A stretch of 64,000 nucleotides of DNA from assembly GCA_017399945.1 (NCBI GenBank), contig JAFQAQ010000003.1, positions 1-64,000 of the forward strand, written 5' to 3'. Of this stretch, positions 16,876 through 26,092 are shown in pieces. Each line of letters starts with the position of its first letter. Position 1 is the stretch's first letter. Under the pieces are notes generated by a model that saw only the letters and a list, made by a program, of their open reading frames with translations, was not told the DNA's origin and ran no database searches. The position numbers were made by a program, and so were the translations under genes. The DNA is from Clostridia bacterium (GTDB lineage Bacteria; Bacillota; Clostridia; Christensenellales; Borkfalkiaceae).

Positions 16876-17916
16876 CTATTTTTTTGCAAGTTCGTCTTGT
16901 ATGTATTGCAAAGCAGCAATTTTTGCTTTGGTTTTTTCAACGTCTAAAAGTTCGGTGTTGCTACTGTTAAATTCGGTAAGTGGGTTTCTTTTAACGTCGC
17001 CGTCTTTAACGTATTTATCGTAGTTAAGACCACGTTTATCACAAGGCACGCGATAGAAGTTGCCAAGGTCGATTGCGTTTGCGCATTCTTCGTTGGTAAG
17101 CAAGGTTTCATACATCTTTTCGCCGTGACGAATACCTATAATCTTAATATTTTCTTTATCTCCACCAAATAGTTCGCATACGGCTTCGGCTTGAGTTTTG
17201 ATGGTGCACGCAGGTGCTTTCTGCACGAGAATATCACCACTTTCGCCGTGTTCAAATGCAAATAACACTAGGTCAACGGCTTCTTCTAAACTCATAATAA
17301 ATCTAGTCATAGTTGGTTCAGTGATGGTTATTGGGTTGCCTTTACGGAGTTGTTCTATCCAAAGCGGAATAACCGAACCACGAGAACACATAACGTTGCC
17401 GTAACGTGTACAACAAATTTTGGTTTTGTCTGGGCTTACCGTTCTAGATTTAGCAACGATAACCTTTTCCATCATCGCCTTAGAAGTTCCCATTGCGTTA
17501 ACGGGATACGCTGCTTTATCGGTAGATAAACAAACTATGTTCTTAACGCCCGCTTCGATTGCTGCCGTAAGAACGTTTTCGGTGCCCAACACGTTGGTTT
17601 TAACCGCTTCTATGGGGAAGAATTCGCAAGAAGGCACTTGCTTTAAGGCAGCGGCGTGGAAAATATAATCAACGCCGTGCATTGCGTTCTTAACCGAAGC
17701 CAAATCACGAACGTCGCCGATATAGAACTTAATCTTTTCGGCAACTTCGGGCATCTTTTGCTGAAATTCGTGGCGCATATCGTCTTGCTTTTTCTCATCG
17801 CGAGAAAATATGCGGATTTCCCCGATATCCGTTTTAAGAAAACGGTTAAGCACTGCATTACCAAAGCTTCCCGTCCCACCGGTAATCATTAACGTTTTTC
17901 CCTTAAATAAACTCAT
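16876..17916 (-). CDS. capE: UDP-GlcNAc 4,6-dehydratase/5-epimerase, CapE/FnlA type
   Basis: A soluble extended SDR that starts UDP-L-FucNAc synthesis by inverting 4,6-dehydration of UDP-GlcNAc. The NAD site TGGTGSFGNAV is at 13-23, and the active-site region STDKAAYPVNAMG followed by a lysine has Met in the usual Tyr position, as in CapE, FlaA1 and PglF. It lacks the N-terminal membrane domain seen in the PglF-like protein of the same operon. At 346 residues it is normal length. Confidence 0.92.
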   Translation of the reverse strand: MSLFKGKTLMITGGTGSFGNAVLNRFLKTDIGEIRIFSRDEKKQDDMRHEFQQKMPEVAEKIKFYIGDVRDLASVKNAMHGVDYIFHAAALKQVPSCEFFPIEAVKTNVLGTENVLTAAIEAGVKNIVCLSTDKAAYPVNAMGTSKAMMEKVIVAKSRTVSPDKTKICCTRYGNVMCSRGSVIPLWIEQLRKGNPITITEPTMTRFIMSLEEAVDLVLFAFEHGESGDILVQKAPACTIKTQAEAVCELFGGDKENIKIIGIRHGEKMYETLLTNEECANAIDLGNFYRVPCDKRGLNYDKYVKDGDVKRNPLTEFNSSNTELLDVEKTKAKIAALQYIQDELAKK

Positions 17917-17919
17917 AAT

Positions 17920-19071
17920 CTATCTCCTAAAGAGTTTTCTAAATATTTTTTTAATTAATTTTTTTGTTTTATTCCCAAAAGAATCTTTTGCGTATTTATC
18001 GTAAGCGTATGAAAAATCTTTTTGGGCAATCGTTTGCATAAATCCCGTTCTGTTGTTCGGTTCTACAACCGAAATGTGATAACTTGGGTTATGTTTTATG
18101 GAATCTTCAAACGGTACTTTTATATAAACCACGTTTTCTTTTATATCATTAAAGGCTTGTTCGCCTTTGGGTGTGTTAATAATAACCAAAGACGTTCCCT
18201 TGTCGTCGTCCATTTCGCCTTGCACTTTCTCTATACCCCAAAAATCAGCAAGGGTAATATCTGCAAGTCTTTTATCCCCGTTAAAATTACACGAATAACA
18301 ACTTGGTCTTAAACACAAGTTTTTTAAGAACACGCGTGAATAAGGGTCTAGGTCGTGCTGACGTTCGTATTCTTTGCCGTTTTCAAAAGTGAACGCAACC
18401 GAATATCTTCTCCAACCGTCCTTTTTGCAACGAGTGGAAATTTTGGTTATTTTCGCGCCCGATTGCATAGTGCGATAATTAAGGTATTTTCGCCATACCA
18501 TAGGAGAAGGAACGCCGTGGCATATTATATCTTGGGTAATTAAGTTTTGGTATTCTTTTTTTAGATAACCTTTAAGTCCTGCTATTTGGCAAGGAGTTCC
18601 GGTAAACAAAACAAGCCTGCCGTTATCTAAAAACTCTTTTGCTTTATTAAAGGCGTCGTTCATATCGCTTTGAACGTATTTTGCGCCACGCAGTTTGTAT
18701 ACGTCCTTCTCGCTATCTATCGCCATATGCTCTAACTTATAATCTTGGTTAAAGCACGCCCCGAAAACCACTCCGCCTTTTTTTATTACGTCTTTTGCTA
18801 GTAAACTAAACACGCCACCCGAAGAACTTTCCATTCTTTCATGCTGGTCTTTGTTAATTACTGCAAAAGCCTTTTTGTCGGTCTGGCCTTTTTGTTCGTT
18901 ATTATACGGGCAAGTTTTAACGCACGCGCCACATTTAACACATTTTTGGTCGTCAACTTTGGGATATAAAAACCCTTCCTGATCTTCGACGAGTTTTATG
19001 CAGTTAACGGGACAAATTGAAACGCAAGCACTACACCCACTACACTTATTCTTGCTCGGTACTTTTAGCAA
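17920..19071 (-). CDS. F420-hydrogenase beta-like iron-sulfur protein of polysaccharide clusters
   Basis: Two 4Fe-4S clusters are predicted at the N terminus: CSGCSACVSICP near 10-21 and CVKCGACVKTCP near 44-55. Two FrhB-like domains follow, with the CxxxxCxxC set LRPSCYSCNF near 262-271. Homologues are frequent in capsule and exopolysaccharide loci beside pyruvyltransferases; their reaction is not settled, though a reductive step on a sugar or acyl donor is likely. Its start overlaps the end of wzx by 26 bases. At 383 residues it looks intact. Confidence 0.85.
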   Translation of the reverse strand: MLKVPSKNKCSGCSACVSICPVNCIKLVEDQEGFLYPKVDDQKCVKCGACVKTCPYNNEQKGQTDKKAFAVINKDQHERMESSSGGVFSLLAKDVIKKGGVVFGACFNQDYKLEHMAIDSEKDVYKLRGAKYVQSDMNDAFNKAKEFLDNGRLVLFTGTPCQIAGLKGYLKKEYQNLITQDIICHGVPSPMVWRKYLNYRTMQSGAKITKISTRCKKDGWRRYSVAFTFENGKEYERQHDLDPYSRVFLKNLCLRPSCYSCNFNGDKRLADITLADFWGIEKVQGEMDDDKGTSLVIINTPKGEQAFNDIKENVVYIKVPFEDSIKHNPSYHISVVEPNNRTGFMQTIAQKDFSYAYDKYAKDSFGNKTKKLIKKIFRKLFRR

Positions 19072-20599
19072 CCTTTTTTCTCCTTGCCAAAAATTTTTTA
19101 ATTATGCCTTTTTCTTGTTTGTTCATGCTAAGTAGCCAAACGGAAACACAATACACAGCTGAATAAATTACTATCCACAAAAACATCTTCCATATGGAGG
19201 TAAGCGCCACGTATTTAATAATTAGGATACCTAGCGCTATCGGAACAATAAGTCCTAGCGTCATTTTTAGTATTTGTCCCCAAAAATACACGACGTTAAT
19301 ATTACAACTTTTGTGATAATAAATATTGATAGCTATTCCGTTTGCAAGAATTAAGGATATTCCCGTGCCGATTGCCGGACCTATCGCCCCGTATCTTTGG
19401 CATAAGAATATTGAAGATACCAAGTTTATAATCGCCATGCCCAAGTAAACCAAACTTCTAAACTTGTGTTTGTTTTGCGCCCTTTGAATTTCTATACCCA
19501 CGTTTTGTATAAGCGGTATCATTGCAGGCAATATCAATAAAAGACCGATATAATAAGATTCGTCGTAGCCGTCGCCCACCCAAAATTTTATAAACGTTTG
19601 TCCAAAGAAAACAAAACCCGAACACACTAATCCTAAGATTAAAAACTGAACTCTGCCAACCTTTGTAAATAGTTGCGTAAGTTGACTTTTTTGTTTTGCC
19701 AAGTCGTCTTTGGTGTTGTTTATTATGGTGTGCACCCTTGGCGTGAACACGCCGGATATTGCCGTAGAAAAGGTTGCGAAGTGGCTATATAACGTATATC
19801 CTATCGAAAAGATTGCAACAGTTTGAGTTCCCCTATATCTTCCGAGCAAAAACTTGCCCATGTTGCTGTTAATTTGTTCAACTATCATATTGATGGCAAT
19901 AAACGAGGTGAATATAAGCAAACTTCTAAAAATGCCCTTTTCAAAATTTCTGAAAATGAATTTTTGTTTAAGTTTTTTTAGAACGAACAACAAATAAACG
20001 ACGTCTATTATAAGCGTTATGGTAACCGTTACCACAACCATACCGATTGAGCCGTAACCTGCTAATAGTACGGGAATATGTACTAACGGGCCAAGAACGG
20101 TTTTTCCTATGCCCAATATTTTTAAGAACACGAACTTTTCGTGCGCAGAGATAATGCTTGCAAAAACGCTTGCAGGGAAAGTCCACGCTAGGTTAAAGGT
20201 GAGAATTATCATTAATATTTTTGCCGTTTTGTATTCTTCCGCGGTAAGTCCGTCGGCAAAAACGTATTTTAGGTTAAACGATAAAAACAAACCACACGCT
20301 AGCGCAACTACGCCTATTACCGAAAACATTATTATAAACAAGCCGTTTAGTTTATAAATAGACTCGTTGTCGTTTTCCTTTTTGTATTTTGCGTAATATC
20401 TTATATAACTAGCGTTAAACCCTAGGCTTAATAAAGATAAAATGGCAATGGTTGAACTTACGGTATTGTATAACCCGTATTCGCTTTGCCCCAACGTGCG
20501 AAGCATAAAAGGGGTATAGGCTATACCGATAACTATGCCTAAGGCGATTTGTAAATATGATAGGATAGAACCTATTTTTAATTCCTTGCTACTGTTCAT
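19046..20599 (-). CDS. wzx: Polysaccharide flippase, Wzx type
   Basis: An MOP-superfamily exporter that moves lipid-linked repeat units across the membrane. I count 12 to 14 hydrophobic segments over 517 residues, starting with LKIGSILSYLQIALGIVIG, the usual N-terminal helix of the family. No cytosolic domains are added. It lies between the pyruvyltransferase gene and the iron-sulfur protein gene. With the EpsG-like polymerase it makes this a Wzx/Wzy-type pathway. Confidence 0.93.
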   Translation of the reverse strand: MNSSKELKIGSILSYLQIALGIVIGIAYTPFMLRTLGQSEYGLYNTVSSTIAILSLLSLGFNASYIRYYAKYKKENDNESIYKLNGLFIIMFSVIGVVALACGLFLSFNLKYVFADGLTAEEYKTAKILMIILTFNLAWTFPASVFASIISAHEKFVFLKILGIGKTVLGPLVHIPVLLAGYGSIGMVVVTVTITLIIDVVYLLFVLKKLKQKFIFRNFEKGIFRSLLIFTSFIAINMIVEQINSNMGKFLLGRYRGTQTVAIFSIGYTLYSHFATFSTAISGVFTPRVHTIINNTKDDLAKQKSQLTQLFTKVGRVQFLILGLVCSGFVFFGQTFIKFWVGDGYDESYYIGLLLILPAMIPLIQNVGIEIQRAQNKHKFRSLVYLGMAIINLVSSIFLCQRYGAIGPAIGTGISLILANGIAINIYYHKSCNINVVYFWGQILKMTLGLIVPIALGILIIKYVALTSIWKMFLWIVIYSAVYCVSVWLLSMNKQEKGIIKKFLARRKKVAKSTEQE

Positions 20600-20605
20600 T
20601 TCTCG

Positions 20606-21760
20606 TTATATATTTAAGTTCCCTAGTAAAAAATTAACGGATTTGTTTTTCATTTGGTTAAACTTATCAAAATCCTTTGAAAAATCTATTTTATTTAGCC
20701 CGTTAACGTAGTCTAAATTTTTGCTTTTTTCGTCTAACACAAACCTGTCGTTCAAATCAAAAAGACTTAGTAAAGAAATTATTCTTCCCCCCATGCCCTT
20801 ATATCCAGCCCTTTCAAAAACGTAAAATTGTTTTTTGAATATAAGCGAAAACACGGTTGAGTGAAAGCTATCGGTAAACACGCATTTTGCGTTTTTTATA
20901 AGCCATAAAAATTGTTCTGGCGAGGCGTCTTGTATGCTTATATCGGCAAAGTTTTTATCTGCCTTTTCATAACTTCCTTGTAGGTGTGGGATATCGACTG
21001 TTTTTAGACCGTTTTGTTTTGCATATTCTTTTGCGCGTTTTCTTTGGTTTTTATCGTCGCCTAGAAAATAGCAAAAAAGATACTCTCCCTTTACGTCGCA
21101 CTCTTGCAAAATCTGTTGCCAATCGTCTGCCGGTAAAAGCATGGTTGGGTCTAGCACCCAATCTACCGATACGGGCGAAAGGTCTTTTAGTATATCAACT
21201 GCGTTTTGTTCTCTAACGGAAACGGCTTTATAATCTTTTAAAAAGTTCTTGAAATATTCTTTTTGGTTGTCGGTTAAAGAACTTTTTGAAATACTTGCCG
21301 CATAAGAAATTTTTGGTTTTTCCTTAACGAACTCCAAAGAATAAGCTTGGTTTATCGCACTTGGGTGCCACACTTGGTCGCTTCCCGTTATAAAAAGGTC
21401 GTAAACATCGTTTGCGCTTGCTATATCGTTTTGGTTGTAAACCTTTTGGCTATGTGGAATACTACGATTAAATTTAGAAAAGTTTTGTTTTCTTTTTTCA
21501 AGTTGCGCTAAAAATTTTTTGTTTTTTGGGGCAAGTTTTTTTATTTTTTCAAAAATCTTTTTTACGGCTTTTTTGGTAAATACTAAAAACCCGTCGTTTT
21601 TTAGCGTTTGACGTAAACTTGTTTTTTTGGGTTGACGCGAAAAACAAATTTGTTCGGCGTCTACGCCGTTGTTTTTCAAAACCTTGCAAAGCGCGTATGC
21701 TTGCAAGTTTCCACCGTAGTTATTACTGTTGTAATAATGAGTTGTAATTCCTATTTTCAT
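20606..21760 (-). CDS. Polysaccharide pyruvyl transferase family protein
   Basis: A CsaB/WcaK-type enzyme that typically adds a ketal pyruvate from PEP to a sugar of the repeat unit. The N terminus, ITTHYYNSNNYGGNLQAYAL, and the mid-protein YDLFITGSDQVWHP are the family's characteristic segments; a conserved DSFHSTVFSLIF follows near 280-300. At 384 residues it is normal length. It sits 12 bases after wzy. The co-occurring F420-like protein is a frequent partner of this family. Confidence 0.88.
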   Translation of the reverse strand: MKIGITTHYYNSNNYGGNLQAYALCKVLKNNGVDAEQICFSRQPKKTSLRQTLKNDGFLVFTKKAVKKIFEKIKKLAPKNKKFLAQLEKRKQNFSKFNRSIPHSQKVYNQNDIASANDVYDLFITGSDQVWHPSAINQAYSLEFVKEKPKISYAASISKSSLTDNQKEYFKNFLKDYKAVSVREQNAVDILKDLSPVSVDWVLDPTMLLPADDWQQILQECDVKGEYLFCYFLGDDKNQRKRAKEYAKQNGLKTVDIPHLQGSYEKADKNFADISIQDASPEQFLWLIKNAKCVFTDSFHSTVFSLIFKKQFYVFERAGYKGMGGRIISLLSLFDLNDRFVLDEKSKNLDYVNGLNKIDFSKDFDKFNQMKNKSVNFLLGNLNI

Positions 21761-21772
21761 TTTTTGCCTTCT

Positions 21773-22816
21773 TTACGCCCAAAAGAATCTATATCCGGGA
21801 ATTCCGTCCAAGAATAGATAAACGATAAATAACGCACCGATAAACAAGCGCAATAACGCTTGCGTTCTATCTTCCCTTTCGCTGGATATTGCAAGCGGAA
21901 CTAGCAATATATTAGCGAACGAGAAATAATAACTTAGTCTGAAAAACTCTGCTATCATTGAGGAGAAAAGTTGTAGTGAAAGTCCAATGAACGCAAGGTT
22001 ATATAAAATTATTGCGTCCTTATCTTTTTCGGTTACGTTTTTATAATAAAGCAAGTTAAAAATAAACATGCAAATTTGAATTATAAAACCAGAAAAGTTA
22101 AGCGCAGTTTCTCTATCGGCATAACTACCGTATTGCGAATCGCCCAACACTTGCGTTAAAAAATTTCTTACTGCCGATTGAAAACCTGTAAACAGCAACA
22201 AAATCACGCCAAAGGCTATAACGTGCCAAACGCCTAGTTTTAGCCTTGCCAATGGATAGGCTATTAAAAACAAAATCGCCGATAAGTGAAAAAGCGAAGC
22301 AACTATAACGGCAAGAATAAATCTTATGGGCTTTTTCTTTTTTATGTAAAAATAAGCTATCATTGCAAAAGACATAGCAATAGATTGCCTTAACCCACTC
22401 AAAACAAAGGCTAAATACCCTAACGACAAAAGCATTATAAGGCTCATTAACGGTTTTTCTGATTCTTTATAAATAACAACCAAAACAACAACGATATAAA
22501 ATGCTGCAACGATGGCGAGCCACCATTGTGCGTCGGTAAAAAATCTGCTAAACAGCCAAGCCGTAAAATAGTAAGAAGGGTCCCTTATCTCGCTTGAAAA
22601 TAATTGCACTATTTGACTGAACGAAAACCTTGAATAACTCTCGTACATTTTTACGTAAGTGGGAATGTCTGTTTGTAAATCTTGCGCCCTAAGCCCTGAA
22701 TATAAGCATAGCAAAATACCGGAAAACACTATAAAATATAGTTTTCCGTTTTTTATGCTATCCCTTAAAAGTAATAGGCCGGATAATAATATCGAGCTAA
22801 ATACTAAAACAAACAT
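21773..22816 (-). CDS. EpsG-like polysaccharide polymerase (Wzy)
   Basis: An integral membrane protein with about ten hydrophobic segments across 347 residues. The early YSGLRAQDLQTDIPTYVKMY resembles the EpsG pattern (GxR...tDxxxYxxxF), and LSGLRQSIAMSFAMIAYFYI is the second conserved segment. It probably polymerises repeat units on the outer face of the membrane. It is located next to wzx-linked genes, as expected. Confidence 0.85.
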   Translation of the reverse strand: MFVLVFSSILLSGLLLLRDSIKNGKLYFIVFSGILLCLYSGLRAQDLQTDIPTYVKMYESYSRFSFSQIVQLFSSEIRDPSYYFTAWLFSRFFTDAQWWLAIVAAFYIVVVLVVIYKESEKPLMSLIMLLSLGYLAFVLSGLRQSIAMSFAMIAYFYIKKKKPIRFILAVIVASLFHLSAILFLIAYPLARLKLGVWHVIAFGVILLLFTGFQSAVRNFLTQVLGDSQYGSYADRETALNFSGFIIQICMFIFNLLYYKNVTEKDKDAIILYNLAFIGLSLQLFSSMIAEFFRLSYYFSFANILLVPLAISSEREDRTQALLRLFIGALFIVYLFLDGIPGYRFFWA

Positions 22817-22835
22817 TAAAATCTCTCCACTTAAA

Positions 22836-24014
22836 CTAGCAGTTATACAAGTCTATATATTCTCTGAATTTTTGGTTCTTGTCGAACTCTTTTGCTTTGT
22901 TTATACAGTTTTCCTTAGAAAAAGTATTGTTTTCACACAAGCTAATCACTTGCTTTTCGATAGCGTCTATATCGTTTTTAGCAACAACGATACCACTATC
23001 TTTATCCACGCATTCTGGACTTCCACCCGTGTTAAAGGTTATAACGGGCGTGCCACACGCGTTCGCTTCAATGTTAGTAAGTCCCAACGCTTCTTCCCTA
23101 GTTGGATTAACAAACACGTCGCACGCAGAATAAATTTGTGCAAGTTCAGATTGATTTTGCGTTTTGTGTATAGATAAAATATTGCTTGGCAACTGCTTGT
23201 CTATATTAACGTTCGTGCCAACTAAAACGATTTTGAATCTTTGGTCTAGTCGTTTAGAAAGTTCAACGAACACGTCTATTCCCTTTCTTACGCTCCAATC
23301 AAACGCAACGCCTAAAATAATAAATTTATCTTCTAGATTATACTTGTTTCTAAAATCACTTGGAGTTGGTTTAAATATATCTAAGTCAATGCCGTTATAA
23401 ATAACTTTTACGGGATAATCTTTCAAAAAAGATTGTTTAACCACGCTAGCTATCCATTTAGAAGGCGTTACTATGGTCATATCAACGCCGCTAAAAAGTT
23501 TTTTCTTTTTGTCGTGTAGTTTTTTACTTTTATCGAAAAACCAACTGTATTCTTTTCTTTGAACGCATTTGCTACACTCGGTTTTCCATTTTTCGCACCC
23601 TACCATATCAAAGTTTGGACAATATCCCGTCACCGGCCAACAATCGTGAAAGGTCCAAAACACCTTTTTGTTGGCTGTTTTTAAGTATTTAAAAAACACT
23701 TCTAAGTTACAGTTGTGCGAATGAATATTATGCAAATGGATAACGTCTGGATTAATTTTCTCTATCTCGCTAATAAGTTTTTTTGTAGAGCGAGTGGAAT
23801 TAAACCCGTAATTACCAAAAACCCTTGACTTTAACGCCTGTCTTTTTGCATACGGAGTATCTTGATATTTTATAGCTTGTGGATAGTCTGTTGTTCCACT
23901 TGAATATAAAATATAGTTTTCAATTCCCTTTTGATTTAATAGTTGACTTACGGCAAGGCAAATTTTACCCGTGCTACCCTTTCCGCAAGTTACGTTAACT
24001 TGTACTATTTTCAT
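22836..24014 (-). CDS. GT4-family glycosyltransferase
   Basis: A GT-B glycosyltransferase with an N-terminal acceptor domain starting IVQVNVTCGKGSTGKI. The C-terminal donor site reads EEALGLTNIEANACGTP, the E-x7-E signature of GT4 retaining enzymes. A cysteine-rich stretch (CWPVTGYCPNF...CEKWKTECSKC, near 124-150) fits the insert seen in WcaC/CapM-like transferases. It is 392 residues, with a cytosolic or peripheral membrane location. The sugar is not predictable. Confidence 0.85.
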   Translation of the reverse strand: MKIVQVNVTCGKGSTGKICLAVSQLLNQKGIENYILYSSGTTDYPQAIKYQDTPYAKRQALKSRVFGNYGFNSTRSTKKLISEIEKINPDVIHLHNIHSHNCNLEVFFKYLKTANKKVFWTFHDCWPVTGYCPNFDMVGCEKWKTECSKCVQRKEYSWFFDKSKKLHDKKKKLFSGVDMTIVTPSKWIASVVKQSFLKDYPVKVIYNGIDLDIFKPTPSDFRNKYNLEDKFIILGVAFDWSVRKGIDVFVELSKRLDQRFKIVLVGTNVNIDKQLPSNILSIHKTQNQSELAQIYSACDVFVNPTREEALGLTNIEANACGTPVITFNTGGSPECVDKDSGIVVAKNDIDAIEKQVISLCENNTFSKENCINKAKEFDKNQKFREYIDLYNC

Positions 24015-24024
24015 TTTTATTAAT

Positions 24025-24975
24025 CTATTTGGTTTTTACTTTTTTTACTAGTTTATAATAAACTTTTCTAATAAACGGTCTAATTTTTCCGTAAAGACCG
24101 GTAAATCTTATGCTTATACGTTCGCCCAAACTCATCTTTTTCTTGGATACTTTCAAACACTTTTTCCAAACGCTAGGAGTGTTGTATTTGGCGTTGTTTT
24201 TAGCGTATTCGTATATAAAACGATTTTTTCTATCCGTCTTTTCCAAAAGACGTGGAATTAAATATTCGCTCATGCTTTCACAGTCACGATGATAAATATC
24301 AATTCCCCTTTGGGTTAATTGCCCGTCGTGCACGCGTGAGTAAACGACCTTTTCCATAGAATACACCAAGCCGTAGCCAGCCAAAAATATTTTTGACCAC
24401 ATAAACATATCTTGTGAATAACGCAAACTCTCGTCAAACCCACCGCACTCGTCGAAAACCCTTTTGGGTATAAGGAAAGAACATCCGTTATAACAACCGC
24501 GTTTCATCATTTTGTTAAGCGCTTTTTGCCAAGAAACGACTTCTTTATCCTTAAACCTTCCCTTCGCCTTGTCTTTACCAATAAAATTGGAGTTTTTGTT
24601 TATTTGACGAGTTGCAGAAAGGGCAAGATACTTTTGGTCTTTATAAGGCAAAATCAAGTTAACTTGACTTTCCACTTTGTTTGGCGCGTATTTATCGTCG
24701 TGCGAGAGCCAAGAAAAATATTCGCCTTGCATCATTTTTATACCGTAGTTTAACGCAGACGATACGCCACCGTTTTCTTTATAAAAATACTTTATTTTAT
24801 CGCCGTAAGATAAGGCGATTTTTTCGGTTGCGCCGTCGTCCTTAGAGCCGTCGTTAACGACTAGTATTTCTATGTTTTTATACGTTTGGTTAAGCGCACT
24901 ATCAATGGCTTCTTTAACGTAGTTACTGCCGTTATATACGGGAATTATGATAGAAACTAAAGGAGTGTTTTCCAT
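24025..24975 (-). CDS. GT2-family glycosyltransferase
   Basis: A GT-A inverting transferase. PLVSIIIPVYNGSNYVKEAI opens the fold, LVVNDGSKDDG supplies the nucleotide-binding aspartate, and SHDDKY is the DxD-type metal motif. I place the start at ATG 24975, because AGGTGA lies 8 bases upstream; an in-frame GTG at 24984 overlaps that ribosome site. The AGGTGA itself abuts the stop of the previous gene. The C-terminal 60 residues are basic and probably contact the membrane. Donor and acceptor are unknown. Confidence 0.87.
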   Translation of the reverse strand: MENTPLVSIIIPVYNGSNYVKEAIDSALNQTYKNIEILVVNDGSKDDGATEKIALSYGDKIKYFYKENGGVSSALNYGIKMMQGEYFSWLSHDDKYAPNKVESQVNLILPYKDQKYLALSATRQINKNSNFIGKDKAKGRFKDKEVVSWQKALNKMMKRGCYNGCSFLIPKRVFDECGGFDESLRYSQDMFMWSKIFLAGYGLVYSMEKVVYSRVHDGQLTQRGIDIYHRDCESMSEYLIPRLLEKTDRKNRFIYEYAKNNAKYNTPSVWKKCLKVSKKKMSLGERISIRFTGLYGKIRPFIRKVYYKLVKKVKTK

Positions 24976-24984
24976 TTTTATCAC

Positions 24985-26082
24985 CTAGTTATTACACAAA
25001 TTGGTAACCGTAACTATTTTGTTGTTTACAACTTTTTGGTCGAAATTATCCTCAGCAAACTTTCTTGCGTTTTTGCCCATTTCTTCGGTCTTTTCGGGGT
25101 TTTCTATGTACCAAACAGCCTTTTCAATTAAAGCGTCCACGTCCTTTACGGGAACTAAAAATCCGTTGTAGTCTTGTTTTACGGTGTCCCTTGAACCGTT
25201 GGTGTCGCAAACGATTAGCGCCCTACCCATAGCGCCGGCTTCTACGCTTACTTGACCTTGACCTTCTCTATAAGAAGGTAAAACGTGTACTGCGCAATCT
25301 TCGATAAACGGGCGAACGTCCGGAGTAGTGCCTAAATAATTTATACTTCCGTCGTCAACGTATTCTTGTATATCGGCAAGTTTAACCGTTCCTTCTGCGC
25401 CTATGTAATTAAACGTAGCGTCGGGATATTTTTGTTTGACTGCCCTAGCCATTTTGCAGTATTCGTAAATGCCTTTGGTTTTTAGCATTCTTGCAATCAT
25501 TAAAAAGGTTTTGTGGTTTTTAATGGGTTTATAAGTAAATCTTTCTAAATCAATACCAACACCGAGAACCACTTCGCACTTATCTTCTTTAACGATTTTT
25601 CTTTTTACAAACTCTATCTTGTCGTCGTTATTCAAAAAGAAAACCTTGTTAGCACACTTGAACGCCCTTTTATAAAGAGAACACACAACCTTTCTTATTA
25701 TCTTCCACTTGAACGAGTTGTTTATAAACACGTCGCCTGCGCCGTCCATAAAACAGTATATTTGCTTTATTCCACAAGTCTTAGCCGCGGGCGCGCCGAA
25801 CGAGTTTGGTTTAAGCATAGAAGTAAACACCACGTCCGGTTTGATTTGCTTTATAAGTTTTTTGTATCTTTTTTTAAGGGTTAAAATCTTTAAGGGGTTT
25901 AATCCACGATTTTTATCTTCTAAACAGAAAAACTCCACGCCCTTTTCTTCGATGGCGCTTTTGCTTTTATCATCAAAAGCGATTGCGCTAATGGTGTGTC
26001 CTTCTTGTTGCATTTTTTCAATCAATTTACCCCTAAATCCTAATATAGAGCCGGACGCGTTACATATAAATAAAATTTTCAT
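24985..26082 (-). CDS. GT4-family glycosyltransferase (PglA-like)
   Basis: A GT-B transferase whose opening (LFICNASGSILGFRGKLI) and FTSMLKPNSFGAPAAKT resemble PglA-type enzymes, which add the second sugar, often HexNAc, to a bacillosamine-linked lipid carrier. The donor motif reads SYREGQGQVSVEAGAMGRA. It lies directly after the phosphoglycosyl transferase fusion gene, the position expected for the enzyme acting second. At 365 residues it is normal length. The PglA role is inferred from likeness and order. Confidence 0.85.
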   Translation of the reverse strand: MKILFICNASGSILGFRGKLIEKMQQEGHTISAIAFDDKSKSAIEEKGVEFFCLEDKNRGLNPLKILTLKKRYKKLIKQIKPDVVFTSMLKPNSFGAPAAKTCGIKQIYCFMDGAGDVFINNSFKWKIIRKVVCSLYKRAFKCANKVFFLNNDDKIEFVKRKIVKEDKCEVVLGVGIDLERFTYKPIKNHKTFLMIARMLKTKGIYEYCKMARAVKQKYPDATFNYIGAEGTVKLADIQEYVDDGSINYLGTTPDVRPFIEDCAVHVLPSYREGQGQVSVEAGAMGRALIVCDTNGSRDTVKQDYNGFLVPVKDVDALIEKAVWYIENPEKTEEMGKNARKFAEDNFDQKVVNNKIVTVTNLCNN

Positions 26083-26092
26083 ATAAATTCCC